DNA from: CAWAPS01 sp963783945
GTDB taxonomy: Bacteria > Actinomycetota > Acidimicrobiia > Acidimicrobiales > Palsa-688
Direction of reading: 5' to 3'
NCBI GenBank assembly: GCA_963783945.1
Contig: CAWAPS010000032.1
Location: 186,001-250,000 of the forward strand
Length of the DNA stretch: 64,000 nucleotides
Both the position numbers and the translations under genes were made by a program. Below, piece by piece: positions 40,396-48,811 of this stretch (position 1 is its first letter; every line of letters begins with the position of its first letter). The notes under the pieces were generated by a model. That model did no database searches, had not been told where the DNA came from, and worked only from the letters and a program-made list of their open reading frames with translations.

Positions 40396-41187
40396 TCAGG
40401 AAGCCTGGGTGCGAAGGAACTCGATTAGGTGGCGGGCTATGGCGTCAGGCTGTTCGGGGAGGATGGCGTGTCCGCAGTTGGCTACCTCCCGATAGGTGGC
40501 GCGCCGGCCGAGCGCGGTCGCGGCCTGGCGTCCGACCTCGGGAGCAGCCATCGCGTCCTGTAGCGGCTGGATGATGAGGATCGGGACGGTCCCCGCCCGC
40601 CACCATTCCTCCGGGTCAGTGCGGCCCAAAGCCGCGGCAATCCCCGAGGCCCCGGGCCACCAGCCATCGAGCCATACCGAGGCGTCGTTCCCGGGCGCGA
40701 AGAACGCCAGTTCGAGCGCGGCGAGCCGCTCGTTTCGAGAAAGAGTCTCGTCGTGGCACCGGCTCACCGCCGCTACCACGTCCGGCGCGACCGGGTGGGC
40801 CTGGAGGTCGTGGCCGCCGCACGGCATGACCGACACGCTGGCCGCGACCTCCGGGCGGTACGAAGCCGTGGCTCGAACCAGGATGTTTCCCAGGGCGTGA
40901 CCGACCAGGTGCGCCGGTCCTGCACACAGCTCGCCGACCACAAACGCCAGGTCATCGGCGATATCTGGCAACGTCAACCCGTCGAGCTCGCCGGCGCTGC
41001 GGCCCGCACCACGGGGATTCACCGCGATCGACCGGTAACCGGCATGGCGAAGGGCCGCCTGCACGGCGGCGAAGTCCGCGGCGCCTCGCATCGCCGATGG
41101 CACGAGGATCACGTCCGGGCCCGCCCCGTCTACCAGGACCTCGAGCACCACTGCGCGGTTTGCGTCCTCGAGGATCGTGCTTTCCAT
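40396..41187 (-). CDS. Alpha/beta hydrolase with Ala in the nucleophile position
   Basis: A 263-residue alpha/beta-hydrolase-fold protein: VILVPSAMRGAADFAAVQAA, AVNPRGAGRSAGELDG, and a C-terminal His in EVANCGHAILPEQPDAI. The nucleophile elbow reads HLVGHALGN, so the usual Ser (GHSxG) is Ala. The protein may therefore be non-hydrolytic (a binding protein, or a C-C lyase using another residue). ATG 41187 is chosen over the start eleven codons upstream, which would overlap the divergent SDR gene. A 31-bp gap to that gene suggests shared control. Confidence 0.82.
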   Translation of the reverse strand: MESTILEDANRAVVLEVLVDGAGPDVILVPSAMRGAADFAAVQAALRHAGYRSIAVNPRGAGRSAGELDGLTLPDIADDLAFVVGELCAGPAHLVGHALGNILVRATASYRPEVAASVSVMPCGGHDLQAHPVAPDVVAAVSRCHDETLSRNERLAALELAFFAPGNDASVWLDGWWPGASGIAAALGRTDPEEWWRAGTVPILIIQPLQDAMAAPEVGRQAATALGRRATYREVANCGHAILPEQPDAIARHLIEFLRTQAS

Positions 41188-41218
41188 ACGATCTAGCTTT
41201 TCAGACGAAAGGCAAATC

Positions 41219-42028
41219 ATGAAGGACCTATTCGGCCTGCAGGACGCGCCGGCGCTGGTCGTTGGTGGCGGCTACGGCAGCGGGCGGCTCACGGCCATCT
41301 ACCTGGCCCGGGCCGGTGCTCGAGTGGCGGTCGCCGACATCAGATCGGAGCGAGCGAGAGCCGTCGCTAATGAGATCGGTGGCCACGCCATCGTCGGCGA
41401 TGTCACGACCGAAGAGGGGGCGAACGCCGTCATCGACCAGGCCCACGATCTCCTCGGCGGCCTCAGCCGAGTCGCCAACATCGTCGGCCTCGTCGACATC
41501 GCCCCGTTTACCCAGACGAACCTCGCCCGCTGGGAAGCCCAGCTCCGCCTGAACCTGTACTCCCAGATGCTCGTCTGCCACGGCGCCGGGCGGCACATGC
41601 TCGCCGAAGGCGGCGGCGTCATCGCCATGGTCGCATCCGTCAGCGGCGTCTACGGGGCCCGAAACCAGGCGGCGTACGGCATCGCCAAAGCCGGCGTCAT
41701 GTCCCTGGCCCGCACCCTCTCCGACGAGTGGGCCCCGCACGGCATACGAATCAACTGCGTCGCCCCGGACATCACCGCCGTACCGCGCCTCACCGACGCC
41801 ATGCCCTTCTCACTCGACGATGCCCTCGCCCGCCTCGACGCCATGGCCGCGTCGGAAAACGTACCCATGCGGCGCTTCGGACGCACCGAGGAGATCGCCA
41901 AACCCCTTCTTTTCCTCTTATCCGACCTTTCATCCTTCATAACTGGCCAGACCCTCGTGCTGGACGGCGGAACCATGGTCCATTTCCCCCACAGCGTCGG
42001 CGACCGTCCGCAGCGGACAACTGGGTGA
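41219..42028 (+). CDS. Short-chain dehydrogenase/reductase
   Basis: A 269-residue classical SDR. The cofactor loop is VVGGGYGSGRLTAIYLA, with AVADIRSERA suggesting NAD; the active-site Ser is in MVASVSGVYG and Tyr-Lys in YGIAKAG. The C-terminal GQTLVLDGG is typical. An oxidoreductase on alcohols or dihydrodiols is likely. ATG 41219 has AAAGG eight bases upstream. It is followed after 71 bp by the cyclase-family gene and is probably co-transcribed with it. Confidence 0.9.
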   Translation: MKDLFGLQDAPALVVGGGYGSGRLTAIYLARAGARVAVADIRSERARAVANEIGGHAIVGDVTTEEGANAVIDQAHDLLGGLSRVANIVGLVDIAPFTQTNLARWEAQLRLNLYSQMLVCHGAGRHMLAEGGGVIAMVASVSGVYGARNQAAYGIAKAGVMSLARTLSDEWAPHGIRINCVAPDITAVPRLTDAMPFSLDDALARLDAMAASENVPMRRFGRTEEIAKPLLFLLSDLSSFITGQTLVLDGGTMVHFPHSVGDRPQRTTG

Positions 42029-42099
42029 CGGTCGGTTCAACCGAGCAGGACTATGTTGGTGTTGTTGTCAACCTCCGATTTCCATCTGGAGCATGCGCC

Positions 42100-43050
42100 G
42101 TGACAAATCCGCCGATCGACATGGACGGCATCAGGCGGGTCGGCCGGGAGTTGAGCAACTGGGGCCGTTGGGGCGCAACGGACCGGCGCGGAACCCTTAA
42201 CTTCATCACCCCGGAACGTACCCGCCTCGCCGTCTCGGCGGTACGGAGGGGCCGGTCGTTCGCGCTGTCCGTTCCGGCCGACGACACGGGTCCGTGGCGA
42301 GACCCGAGCACGAGCGGTCGGTTCAATCCCATTCACAAGATGACGCGCTACCGGGGCGACAATCCCTTCGGCCAGTCCTGGGGCGGCTTCAGCTCCTGTG
42401 AGGACATGATCATCATGGGAACTCACTCGTCGACCCATCTGGACGCCCTTTCGCACCTCTGGTACGACGATCGCATCTATAACGGCGTCCACCACGACCA
42501 GGCAATAACGGCGTGGGGCGCCCATCACGGATCGATAGACGACTTTCGGGACGGCATTGTCTCGCGGAGCATCCTGGTCGATGTCGCCGGCCACATGGGG
42601 GCCGACTACGTGCAACCAGGCACGGCGATTGGGCCGGACATGCTCGACGCCGTCACATCCTGGGCCGGAGTCCAGCCTCGCCCCGGCGACGTGATCATGG
42701 TCCGGACCGGCATCCTGCCGGCCATGCGTCGCCGCGGGCAGTCACCGCCCGCCGAACTGCCGGGGCTCACATGGGAATGCGCCCGTTGGATGCACGACCA
42801 CGACATTGCCGCGGTGTGCGCCGACAACCTGGCGGTCGAGATCGTCGGAGGCAGCGGCGACGCACCTCCGGTGCCGTTTCACATGATCGGGATCCGAGAT
42901 ATGGGCTTGGTGCTCGGTGAGCTATTCGACTTCGAGGACCTCGCGGCGGATTGTGCTGCGGATGGCATCTACGAGTGCCTCTTCGTGGCGGCTCCTTTGA
43001 ACATCCCGGGCGGCGTGGGCTCACCCATCAACCCTTTGGCGATCAAGTAG
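42100..43050 (+). CDS. Cyclase family protein (kynurenine formamidase-like metal hydrolase)
   Basis: A 316-residue member of the cyclase/KynB family. The metal motif MGTHSSTHLDALSHLW (HxGTHxD type) is clear. It continues with GDVIMVRTGILPAMRRRG and a C-terminal HMIGIRDMGLVLGELFDFED. Actinobacterial members of this long form are often found in aromatic and cyclic-compound degradation clusters, hydrolysing amides or lactones. GTG 42100 has GGAG nine bases upstream. It follows the SDR in the same direction. Confidence 0.88.
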   Translation: MTNPPIDMDGIRRVGRELSNWGRWGATDRRGTLNFITPERTRLAVSAVRRGRSFALSVPADDTGPWRDPSTSGRFNPIHKMTRYRGDNPFGQSWGGFSSCEDMIIMGTHSSTHLDALSHLWYDDRIYNGVHHDQAITAWGAHHGSIDDFRDGIVSRSILVDVAGHMGADYVQPGTAIGPDMLDAVTSWAGVQPRPGDVIMVRTGILPAMRRRGQSPPAELPGLTWECARWMHDHDIAAVCADNLAVEIVGGSGDAPPVPFHMIGIRDMGLVLGELFDFEDLAADCAADGIYECLFVAAPLNIPGGVGSPINPLAIK

Positions 43051-43277
43051 CCGGACATACCCGGCACCCCAGCAAGGCCAGCGCCTGCCGCCTCCGCCGG
43101 GCAGGTCTTGAGGTTTGCTGACGGGAATGAAAGGTGCCTCTCGGATCGGAGCCCGACCGGACCCGCCCCAGTCGGCACCGCTAGACATCCAATGCAAGTC
43201 TTCCGAGAGCAGGATGTACTGTGCGATGCTTGGGGCGCCATGAAGCGCACGACCGTGCTCGAGGCGGGGAGGGGTCC

Positions 43278-44207
43278 GTGAAGCCGGGTACGACGAGAGC
43301 GGCCGAAGCGTCGACAGTTAGCCAGGCTTTGCTCGGCGAAGGGCTTCGATGGGATGCCCGTCGCGAAGAAATCCTGGCTGTGGACATCCTCGCCGGCCGG
43401 ATCTATCGCGGCCTGATTGCCGACGATGGTGGTCTGAGCCTGGTTCGCCAATATTGGGTGCCGGGGACGGTGGGCGCGATCGTGCCGGTGCAAGGCGACG
43501 AGGGCTGGATGGTGGCTGCGGGCCGCGGATTTGTCCTTTTATCGCCCGATGGCTCATTACGCCCGATCGTTCAGGCTGCCCCAGTAGGGACGCGAATGAA
43601 CGACGGCGCTTGCGATCCGCAAGGGCGATTCTGGGCGGGGACGCTCGCCGAGGACTTCTCCCCGGGAGGCGGTGCTCTGTACCGCCTGGATCCCGACGGC
43701 CGGACCGTGCTGGTACTCAGCGATCTGACGATCTCCAATGGATTGGGGTGGAGTCCGGACGGCACCACCATGTACCTGGCCGACAGCGGGCCGGGTCTGG
43801 TGCACGCGTTCCGATTCGACGGCGCCACGGGCACGATCTCAGATGCCCGAGTACTCATAACAGTGGCCGAGGAAGTTGGATCACCCGATGGCCTGACCGT
43901 CGACTCGGACGGAGACATCTGGGTAGCCATCTACGGCGGCGGGCAGGTTCACCGCTATTCCCCCAGTGGCGAGCTGCGCGAGGCGCTGCGTGTACCGGCC
44001 GTTCAGTGCACGTCCTGCGCGTTCGCCGGACCGGATCTACGCCGGCTCTACGTCACTACCGCCACCGAAGGCTGGAGCGAGGAGCAGCGCCGGGCCGACC
44101 CCGCCGCCGGAATCGTCTACCGGTTCGATACGGAGGTGACCGGGCGGCCAGCCGCTCCGTATCGCCCGGATCCAAACTGGTGGGCCCGGGCGACCTCCGG
44201 TCTCTGA
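43278..44207 (+). CDS. SMP-30/gluconolactonase family protein
   Basis: A 309-residue six-bladed beta-propeller lactonase. Metal ligands are recognisable in LLGEGLRWD (Glu), TRMNDGACDPQGRFWAGTL (Asn), TISNGLGWSPDG (Asn) and GSPDGLTVDSDGDIWVAIYG (Asp). It hydrolyses sugar or other lactones with a divalent metal. GTG 43278 is preceded by GGAGGGG. It forms a run with the SDR and cyclase-family genes, compatible with a small catabolic unit, although 227 bp separate it from the previous stop. Confidence 0.9.
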   Translation: MKPGTTRAAEASTVSQALLGEGLRWDARREEILAVDILAGRIYRGLIADDGGLSLVRQYWVPGTVGAIVPVQGDEGWMVAAGRGFVLLSPDGSLRPIVQAAPVGTRMNDGACDPQGRFWAGTLAEDFSPGGGALYRLDPDGRTVLVLSDLTISNGLGWSPDGTTMYLADSGPGLVHAFRFDGATGTISDARVLITVAEEVGSPDGLTVDSDGDIWVAIYGGGQVHRYSPSGELREALRVPAVQCTSCAFAGPDLRRLYVTTATEGWSEEQRRADPAAGIVYRFDTEVTGRPAAPYRPDPNWWARATSGL

Positions 44208-44436
44208 GCGAGACGAGCTCGGGATCGGCATCTAGGCCGATCCGACCCACACTTTGGGCGCTTACCCCTCCTCGCGGCTGCCGCAAAATCCGGAAGCGTG
44301 AAGAGAGAGGCCGGCCGTCCGGGTGCAGATCTCATTTGTCCTCATGCAGTCATGAGTATTTACGACGTCCCGCCTCTCGCTTACGCCGTCTTGCAACCGC
44401 CCCCCTGGCGGGTGGAGCTGTTCGCCGAGCAATCCC

Positions 44437-45060
44437 CTATTCGAGGGGGCCGGGGTAGGCGGCTTCGGCCAACCGCCCGAGTCTGTCGGTCTGGCGCCGT
44501 ACGACATAGAAAACCGCGGCGACGGCCAGGACAGCCACACCGACGATGATGAAGTCGATGATACGCGACGCCCGCTGAAGGGCGTTGCCGGCGAAGTAGG
44601 CGGCGGCGGTGTAGACACCGGCCCAGATGATCCCGCCGGCGGCGTTGGCCACGAGAAACTTGCGCCATCGCATCCGGCTGGTACCGGCGAGAAACGCCGC
44701 GTAGGTGCGCAGGATGGACACGAAGCGCCCGAAGAACACCACCTTGGCCCCGTGGGTATCAAAGACGTAGCGGGCGATCTTCAGCTTGTGTTCGTCGATG
44801 CGGACCACATGCCCGTAGCGGCGAGCCAACCGATAGCCGCCCTTGTCACCGATCCAGAACCCGATGTTGTCACCAATGATGGCGGCGGCTGCGGCCACCA
44901 TGAAGATCACCCAGGGCGAAAGTTTGTGAGTGTGCCCGGCGTAGGTGCCGGCGACGATCAGGGCGGTCTCCCCGGGGACGGGAATACCGAGGCTCTCGGC
45001 GCCGACGAGGAGGAAGACGGCCCAGTAGCCGTAACTGTCGATGAGATGGCCGACGTTCAC
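44437..45060 (-). CDS. DedA family membrane protein
   Basis: A 207-residue DedA/SNARE-associated-like membrane protein, now known in several bacteria to flip phospholipids or undecaprenyl phosphate. The re-entrant segments ESLGIPVPGETALIVAG and FGRFVSILRTYAAFLAGTSR are diagnostic, and four to five membrane segments surround them. GTG 45060 overlaps the stop of the upstream small ORF by 4 bp, which supports this start over the TTG two codons earlier. Confidence 0.9.
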   Translation of the reverse strand: MNVGHLIDSYGYWAVFLLVGAESLGIPVPGETALIVAGTYAGHTHKLSPWVIFMVAAAAAIIGDNIGFWIGDKGGYRLARRYGHVVRIDEHKLKIARYVFDTHGAKVVFFGRFVSILRTYAAFLAGTSRMRWRKFLVANAAGGIIWAGVYTAAAYFAGNALQRASRIIDFIIVGVAVLAVAAVFYVVRRQTDRLGRLAEAAYPGPLE

Positions 45061-45284
45061 GACCAACCCTGCTCCGGAAGGCCGGTCTCGGCACCCATCA
45101 CGCCGGCACAGATCAGCGGCGCGCTGATTGGGTCGCCGTGCCCCGTGGAGACGCCGGACAGGCAGGTCAGGTCCGGCTGACGCCGGTCTGACCCCGTGAC
45201 GCCTGACTTCTCCCGGGTGCGGAGACGATCGAGGCTCTCCTCCTCCTCGTCGAGCTCGGCCAGAGTCAACTTACCCTTCTTCAC
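45057..45284 (-). CDS. Small acidic protein, possibly the remnant of a ChrB-like C-terminus
   Basis: A 75-codon ORF, open for about 20 more codons upstream without a start (LPVRVDGRYKYEAELADEVK). The segment KGKLTLAELDEEEESLDRLR resembles the C-terminal helix of ChrB-like proteins. After residue 25 the sequence loses any recognisable pattern. It overlaps dedA by 4 bp (GTGA), which suggests translational coupling, so it may be expressed. It may equally be the tail of a decayed gene. Confidence 0.35.
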   Translation of the reverse strand: MKKGKLTLAELDEEEESLDRLRTREKSGVTGSDRRQPDLTCLSGVSTGHGDPISAPLICAGVMGAETGLPEQGWS

Positions 45285-45475
45285 CTCGTCGGCCAGCTCC
45301 GCCTCGTACTTGTAGCGGCCGTCGACTCTAACAGGGAGCCCATCCCCCGGCGCCCCCTATCATCCTCCTCCCCCCTTCACCTCGTCGTCGGCTGGGAGGC
45401 TACGCGCTGGCAGGCCTGGCTGGCGTGCCGCCATGCGGGTGGGCCGGGAACCGGCTCAATGGGTAACCTGCAGGC

Positions 45476-46342
45476 GTGACCGTCGTTATTCCTGATATCG
45501 GCCTGGGCTGCGCCAACATTTTTCAAGCGACCCTCCCGGAGTTCATCGAGCTCGCCGAGAAAGCAGGGTTCCGCCGGATGACGGCGCGTCCCTACGCATT
45601 CGGCCAGGCGCTCGAGTCCGGCTGGAGCGAGGCCGCCCTTCAATCGCGTCTGGCCGACGCCGGCATGACCGTCACGATGATCGACGGCCTGTCCACGGCG
45701 CTGCCAGGCACCCCGCTCCCCAGCGAACTCGACCCCAGCGTACGGGCCCGCATGCCACCCGACGTGCTCTACCCGCCGAGCGAGGAGATGTGCTTTCGCG
45801 CCGCCACCGCCCTCGGAGCGTCGATCGTAAACGTGGCCCACTATATGGGGCGGCCCCTTCCCGTCGACGTCCTGGCCGACGCCCTCGCCGGCGTTTGCCA
45901 GCGGGCAGCAGCGCTCGGTCTGACGATCTGCCTCGAGTTCTTTCCGGACAGCGGAGTGCCGGACCTGGCATTCGCCCAGTCCATCGTGGAAGCCTGCGGC
46001 GAGCCGAACGTCGGCGTGCTGCTGGACGTGTTCCACCTCGATCGCTCCGGCGGCACGGCCGACGATGTGAGGCGGTTGCCCCCCGGGGCCCTGCCCGGCA
46101 TACAGCTGAGCGATCGGCGGCGGACACCGCCGGGGACCGCTCATGTTCCGATGAGCGGCCGTGAGTTGCCGGGGGATGGCGAATTGCCACTCCGCGACCT
46201 GATCGAGGCAGGACTGGAGAACAGCCCGGACGCCACCCTCGACCTCGAGGTGCTCAACGACGAATTGCGCCGCCTGAGCGCGGCCGAGACGGCGGCCCGG
46301 CTGGGTGCGGCAGCCGCTGCCTGGCGAGCCACCATGATCTGA
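45476..46342 (+). CDS. Sugar phosphate isomerase/epimerase family (AP-endonuclase-2 TIM barrel)
   Basis: A 288-residue TIM barrel of the xylose-isomerase-like superfamily. Metal ligands can be proposed: Glu in LTICLEFFPDSG, Asp and His in VGVLLDVFHLDRSGG, Gln in ALPGIQLSDR and Glu in ATLDLEVLND. Members include hydroxypyruvate isomerase, inosose dehydratase and 3-dehydroshikimate dehydratase. The start is GTG 45476. It is followed by marR in the same direction, 79 bp downstream. Confidence 0.85.
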   Translation: MTVVIPDIGLGCANIFQATLPEFIELAEKAGFRRMTARPYAFGQALESGWSEAALQSRLADAGMTVTMIDGLSTALPGTPLPSELDPSVRARMPPDVLYPPSEEMCFRAATALGASIVNVAHYMGRPLPVDVLADALAGVCQRAAALGLTICLEFFPDSGVPDLAFAQSIVEACGEPNVGVLLDVFHLDRSGGTADDVRRLPPGALPGIQLSDRRRTPPGTAHVPMSGRELPGDGELPLRDLIEAGLENSPDATLDLEVLNDELRRLSAAETAARLGAAAAAWRATMI

Positions 46343-46388
46343 CCCACCGACCGTCATGTCGGGAACGTCATGTCGGGAATAGTCAGAT

Positions 46389-46415
46389 TTGCATACTGTC
46401 AGTAACCCTGACAAT
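46389..46415 (+). promoter_or_regulatory. Promoter with palindromic operator upstream of marR
   Basis: TGTCAG (46397-46402) and CTGACA (46408-46413) form an inverted repeat with a 5-bp centre. It overlaps a possible promoter: TTGCAT at 46389 and GACAAT at 46410. Transcription would start at about the GTG codons, giving a leaderless mRNA. Self-repression by the MarR product is the obvious inference. Confidence 0.45.
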
Positions 46416-46421
46416 GCTGGG

Positions 46422-46883
46422 GTGGTGCGAGAACAGGGCTCGGCCATCGAGCCGATCGAGGCCTGGCCGTTGCCGGCGTTGTTACGCGGGGCGAGGGTGG
46501 TGTTCGGCGGAGCCATCCGCCGGAGGTTGGCCGACGCGGGTTGTGACGACCTGCCGCCCAATGGCCCTTACGTGCTGGGCGCCATTGCCCGCGGCGGTGC
46601 ACCCCTCGCCGCGGTGATCCGTCAGTTGGGGGTGTCGAAGCAGACAGCCGGTCAACTGGTGGACAGCCTGGCAGCGCGAGGTTACCTGGATCGCGAGGCG
46701 GACCCTTATGATCGCAGGCGTCTGGTCGTGCGTTTGACCGAGCGGGGCGAACAAGCGGCGCTAGTGATCCGCTCGGCGGTCGAGATGGTGGAGGCTCAGT
46801 TGAATGAGATGGTTGGCGCGGAGCGAGCCTCACACACGCGCCAGGCGCTGGCCGCCCTCATCAGAAGCGCGATCGATGAGTGA
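46422..46883 (+). CDS. MarR family transcriptional regulator
   Basis: A 153-residue winged-helix regulator. The dimer helices flank the DNA-binding core: PPNGPYVLGAIARGGAPL, the recognition helix VSKQTAGQLVDSLAARGYLD and the wing DPYDRRRLVVRLTERG. MarR proteins are usually repressors released by phenolic or other small ligands. The start is one of two adjacent GTGs (46422/46425). A TTG eleven codons upstream would lie inside the putative promoter and is rejected. Its last 8 bp overlap the methyltransferase-phosphotransferase gene, which is probably its main target. Confidence 0.85.
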   Translation: MVREQGSAIEPIEAWPLPALLRGARVVFGGAIRRRLADAGCDDLPPNGPYVLGAIARGGAPLAAVIRQLGVSKQTAGQLVDSLAARGYLDREADPYDRRRLVVRLTERGEQAALVIRSAVEMVEAQLNEMVGAERASHTRQALAALIRSAIDE

Positions 46884-48657
46884 CCCGCGCCCCTCGGTGA
46901 CGGCGCAGCGGGTGGCCGCGTACCGGCTCACATTCGAGCGATTGGAAACCCCGTATGGCCAGCCCGCCGCGGACGACGCCCTCGCCCACGATGTCGCCGG
47001 CGGCTCGCCGCCCGATCTCAGTGAGATGATGGTGCGGTACCTGAGGGGCCGCACCGCGTTTTTCGACCGGGTCGTGGTCAACGCCCTGGCCCGAGAAGTG
47101 ACCCAGGTGGTCAACATGGGAGCGGGCTATGACGGCCGGGCCTGGCGCTACGCCCGCGAGGGGGCGCGATGGTGGGAGGTGGACCACGCCGAGACCCAGG
47201 CCGATAAGCGGGCCCGCATCGCCCGCCTGGGCATAGATGGCGGTCACGTCAACTTCGTCGCCCATGACCTGAGGCACGATGGCCTGGCGGCAAAACTGGT
47301 CGATGCCGGCCTCGAACCGGAGGCCCCGTGCCTGTTTCTTTGCGAGGGCATCACGATATACATCGACGCCTCCTCACTGAAAAGAGCTCTGGCGGAATTA
47401 CGGACGCTGGCCACGGTGGGGACCCGGGTGGCTCTCTCCTTCGGTACCACTCCGTCGTCCCCGCGGCACGGTTCGCGTCGGGCGCGCCTGGAGTCGGCGG
47501 TGGCCGCCTGGGGGGAGCCGGCCAAGAACTCGATCACTGGTGAAGGGGCTGCTCCTCTGCTGGCGGCGTCCCGTTGGCGATCGACGGAGATCTCCGAGCG
47601 GTCCCGCAAAGCGGGATTCGTCATGGCCGCTCCGGTGTGGTCGCAGCCGACCCCGTCAAAGCCGGCGACGCTCAGCCGCGTCGGCTCGTTCATGGAGCGG
47701 ATGCTCTATCGCTCCGGCGGCGACAGCCTCGCCGACCATCTCGAGTCCACCTATGGAGTCCCCGTCGCCCACACCCGCGAGCTCGACCTCGGCGTGTACC
47801 GGGTGGACCGGGCCGATGGCACGCGCTGGGTCGCCCGGGTGTTTCCCGCCACCAGATCCGCCGAGGCGGTCCGGGCCGACGCCGAAGTGCTGGACTGGTT
47901 GGCGGACCACGACATTCCGGCCGAGCGGTGCGCTGACCGCCAGGCCGTGTCGGTTCACGCTAACCAGCCGGTGATGGTCACCGAGTTCGTTCCCGGCCGC
48001 AAAGCCGCGGCCACCCCCTCGGTGTTCCAGCACCTCGGTGAGCTCCTCGGCCGGCTACAACTCCTCGTCCCCGGTCCGACGCCGGCCGGGCGAACAGGCG
48101 GGGCGTGGCACCACATCGCTCTTGACGCCGGGGCCGCCGAGGAGTTGGCAACAGCGCGCTGCCTCGTCGACAGTGCCCGCCACCGGGTCGCCCGGGCTGA
48201 CAGGAGCTCCTACGAAACTCTGAGCAACGACCTCGATCATCTCGACTCCTTCGATGACCTGCCTCACGCGTTCGGACACCCCGATCTGGTGCCCCGAAAC
48301 GAAATCCGGACTACGGATGGAAGCGTCTCCGTTATCGACTGGACCGGGGCGGGATGGGCTCCGAGGTTATTGCCACTCGGTTGTTTGCTTTGGGCGGCAG
48401 CCGGTAGCCCCTCCCGAGTGCGATCCGCGGTGCAGGGCTACGGTTCCCTGATCACCCTCAGCCCGGATGAGGTCGACCGGATCGACAAAGCCATGTGGAC
48501 CCGACCCTTGATTCTGGCCTGCTGGAGCTTCGCCACCGGACGGGCCACGATCGCGGATATGGCCAACTGGTGGCAGGGGGAACTCGCCAAGATCCGCCGA
48601 GCCGCCACCCACGTCCGTTCAGCCATCCGAACCGGCCCTCGACCAGCATCCGGGTGA
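46876..48657 (+). CDS. Fusion of a TIGR00027/LCM-type methyltransferase and an APH-type phosphotransferase
   Basis: A 593-residue two-domain protein. The N-terminal part (about 1-275) is a class I SAM methyltransferase of the leucine-carboxyl/PPM-like group: AQRVAAYRLTFERLETPYG, QVVNMGAGYDGRAWR, WWEVDHAETQADKRARI, PCLFLCEGITIYID. The C-terminal part (about 300-590) is an aminoglycoside-phosphotransferase-like kinase with Brenner motif FGHPDLVPRN and metal loop VSVIDWTGAGW. Such a fusion might methylate and phosphorylate the same natural product or drug; this is inference. ATG 46876 overlaps marR by 8 bp. The arrangement (repressor plus modifying enzyme) resembles a resistance unit. Confidence 0.85.
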   Translation: MSDPRPSVTAQRVAAYRLTFERLETPYGQPAADDALAHDVAGGSPPDLSEMMVRYLRGRTAFFDRVVVNALAREVTQVVNMGAGYDGRAWRYAREGARWWEVDHAETQADKRARIARLGIDGGHVNFVAHDLRHDGLAAKLVDAGLEPEAPCLFLCEGITIYIDASSLKRALAELRTLATVGTRVALSFGTTPSSPRHGSRRARLESAVAAWGEPAKNSITGEGAAPLLAASRWRSTEISERSRKAGFVMAAPVWSQPTPSKPATLSRVGSFMERMLYRSGGDSLADHLESTYGVPVAHTRELDLGVYRVDRADGTRWVARVFPATRSAEAVRADAEVLDWLADHDIPAERCADRQAVSVHANQPVMVTEFVPGRKAAATPSVFQHLGELLGRLQLLVPGPTPAGRTGGAWHHIALDAGAAEELATARCLVDSARHRVARADRSSYETLSNDLDHLDSFDDLPHAFGHPDLVPRNEIRTTDGSVSVIDWTGAGWAPRLLPLGCLLWAAAGSPSRVRSAVQGYGSLITLSPDEVDRIDKAMWTRPLILACWSFATGRATIADMANWWQGELAKIRRAATHVRSAIRTGPRPASG

Positions 48658-48811
48658 CCTCCAACAGGATCCGGGGAGTAGTTGCTGACCGAGGGGTGTC
48701 CGCACCGGCCGGGCGTTGACCGGTGGGCTGGAATATGCTGGCCAGAACTAAGTCGGGGTGGGCGGGGATCTTCGCGTCCGCTGCAGGTGTCAGGACGATT
48801 GGAGACAGCTG

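Noticed and set aside
41188..41220. Longer start for the alpha/beta hydrolase overlapping the SDR start
   Set aside because: It would overlap the divergent gene; MESTILEDANR at 41187 is a better N-terminus.
44208..44436. Possible small gene between SMP-30 and dedA
   Set aside because: The ORFs here lack a ribosome site and any recognisable pattern.
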